64,000 nt of DNA, taken from the NCBI RefSeq assembly GCF_000987955.1, contig NZ_LAZU01000056.1:1-64000 (forward strand). Reading direction: 5' to 3'. Positions 63,739-64,000 of this stretch are shown piece after piece. Positions within the stretch are counted from its first letter, which is position 1; each line of letters starts with the position of its first letter. The translations under genes were made by a program, and so were the position numbers. The notes beneath the pieces were generated by a model, which was not told where the DNA came from, searched no databases, and saw nothing but the letters and a program-made list of their open reading frames with translations. Source of the DNA: Paenibacillus sp. DMB20. GTDB taxonomy: Bacteria > Bacillota > Bacilli > Paenibacillales > Paenibacillaceae.

Positions 63739-64000
63739 TTAAAAAGGATTCAAGACATGATAGAACACGTTCGGCGAGGCCATGCGGTAATAGTAGCTGC
63801 ACCAGCCAACGCTTTTGTGGTTGAAACGGTTCGTGGTGCTGTATACCAATCGTTCCTGCTCCAGTTCTTCGATCCTCGCGATCCGTCCCTCAACGAAGTC
63901 GAGAATTCTGGCCGATGCGGTATCCAATCGGCTGAGGACCCCGCCATAACGGATGTCGATCACTTCCCACCCGAAGGGCTTGAACATCCGGTGCCACTGG
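63739..64000 (-). CDS. Probable glycosidase C-terminus (partial)
   Basis: 87 residues open to the window edge. PFGWEVIDIRYGGVLSRLDTA, then RIARIEELEQERL resemble the end of GH20-like beta-N-acetylhexosaminidases of Firmicutes, but this rests on memory of the tail and not on an active site. It ends LNPF at 63739. The gene starts beyond the window. Confidence 0.45.
   Translation of the reverse strand, partial: QWHRMFKPFGWEVIDIRYGGVLSRLDTASARILDFVEGRIARIEELEQERLVYSTTNRFNHKSVGWCSYYYRMASPNVFYHVLNPF

Overview
The window reads as a chromosomal segment of a Gram-positive, spore-former-type Firmicute, most likely a Paenibacillus. The order rnr tail, smpB, ssrA, the yvfRSTU-type and ydjFGHI-type operons, strong AGGAGG ribosome sites, frequent TTG/GTG starts and SLH-anchored surface proteins all fit. 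The genus is inferred from gene content; the species cannot be named from this sequence.

Layout. (1) 1-1900: RNase R tail, smpB with a frameshift, and an intact tmRNA gene. (2) 1900-33200: an accretion zone at the 3' end of ssrA. At least seven decayed copies of tmRNA sequence lie between 3.5 and 31.2 kb. Between them sit accessory modules: a HEPN-like gene pair, three Doc/AbrB toxin-antitoxin loci (two intact, one wrecked), an HNH endonuclease, a yvfRSTU-type ABC/two-component operon, a secreted protein behind BlaI-type operators, an MFS exporter, an IS1182-type element inserted in a terminator, an LPMO chitinolytic enzyme, a TetR/MFS/ABC export operon, a chemoreceptor and an ECF sigma/ABC operon. 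Many gene ends and transposase fragments show repeated gain and loss. No integrase gene was found in the zone. (3) 33400-34800: a deletion-scarred hydantoin/nucleobase locus. (4) 34988-41069: a thiazole/oxazole-modified peptide cluster of the heterocycloanthracin type. It has a precursor with 15 Cys, 14 of them at strict three-residue spacing, then a ThiF-like maturation protein, a fused YcaO cyclodehydratase and a SagB-type dehydrogenase. This is the most notable system in the window. (5) 41-64 kb: mostly core or niche genes: DUF4261 protein, secreted amidase, dCache chemoreceptor, CHRD protein, a GH3 enzyme with reversed domain order, AraC regulator, the pspA-ydjGHI envelope-stress operon, a 2092-residue SLH-anchored nuclease/5'-nucleotidase, an alpha/beta hydrolase and the end of a probable glycosidase.

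Two cross-cutting signals deserve attention. A structured ~118-bp repeat occurs three times (19.7, 20.1 and 42.9 kb) with compensatory stem changes. Four genes (smpB, yvfS, an FtsX-type permease and the GH3 gene) are each broken by loss of one G, and restoring that G rebuilds the full family protein. This may be real decay or a systematic sequence error, so those pseudogene calls are provisional.
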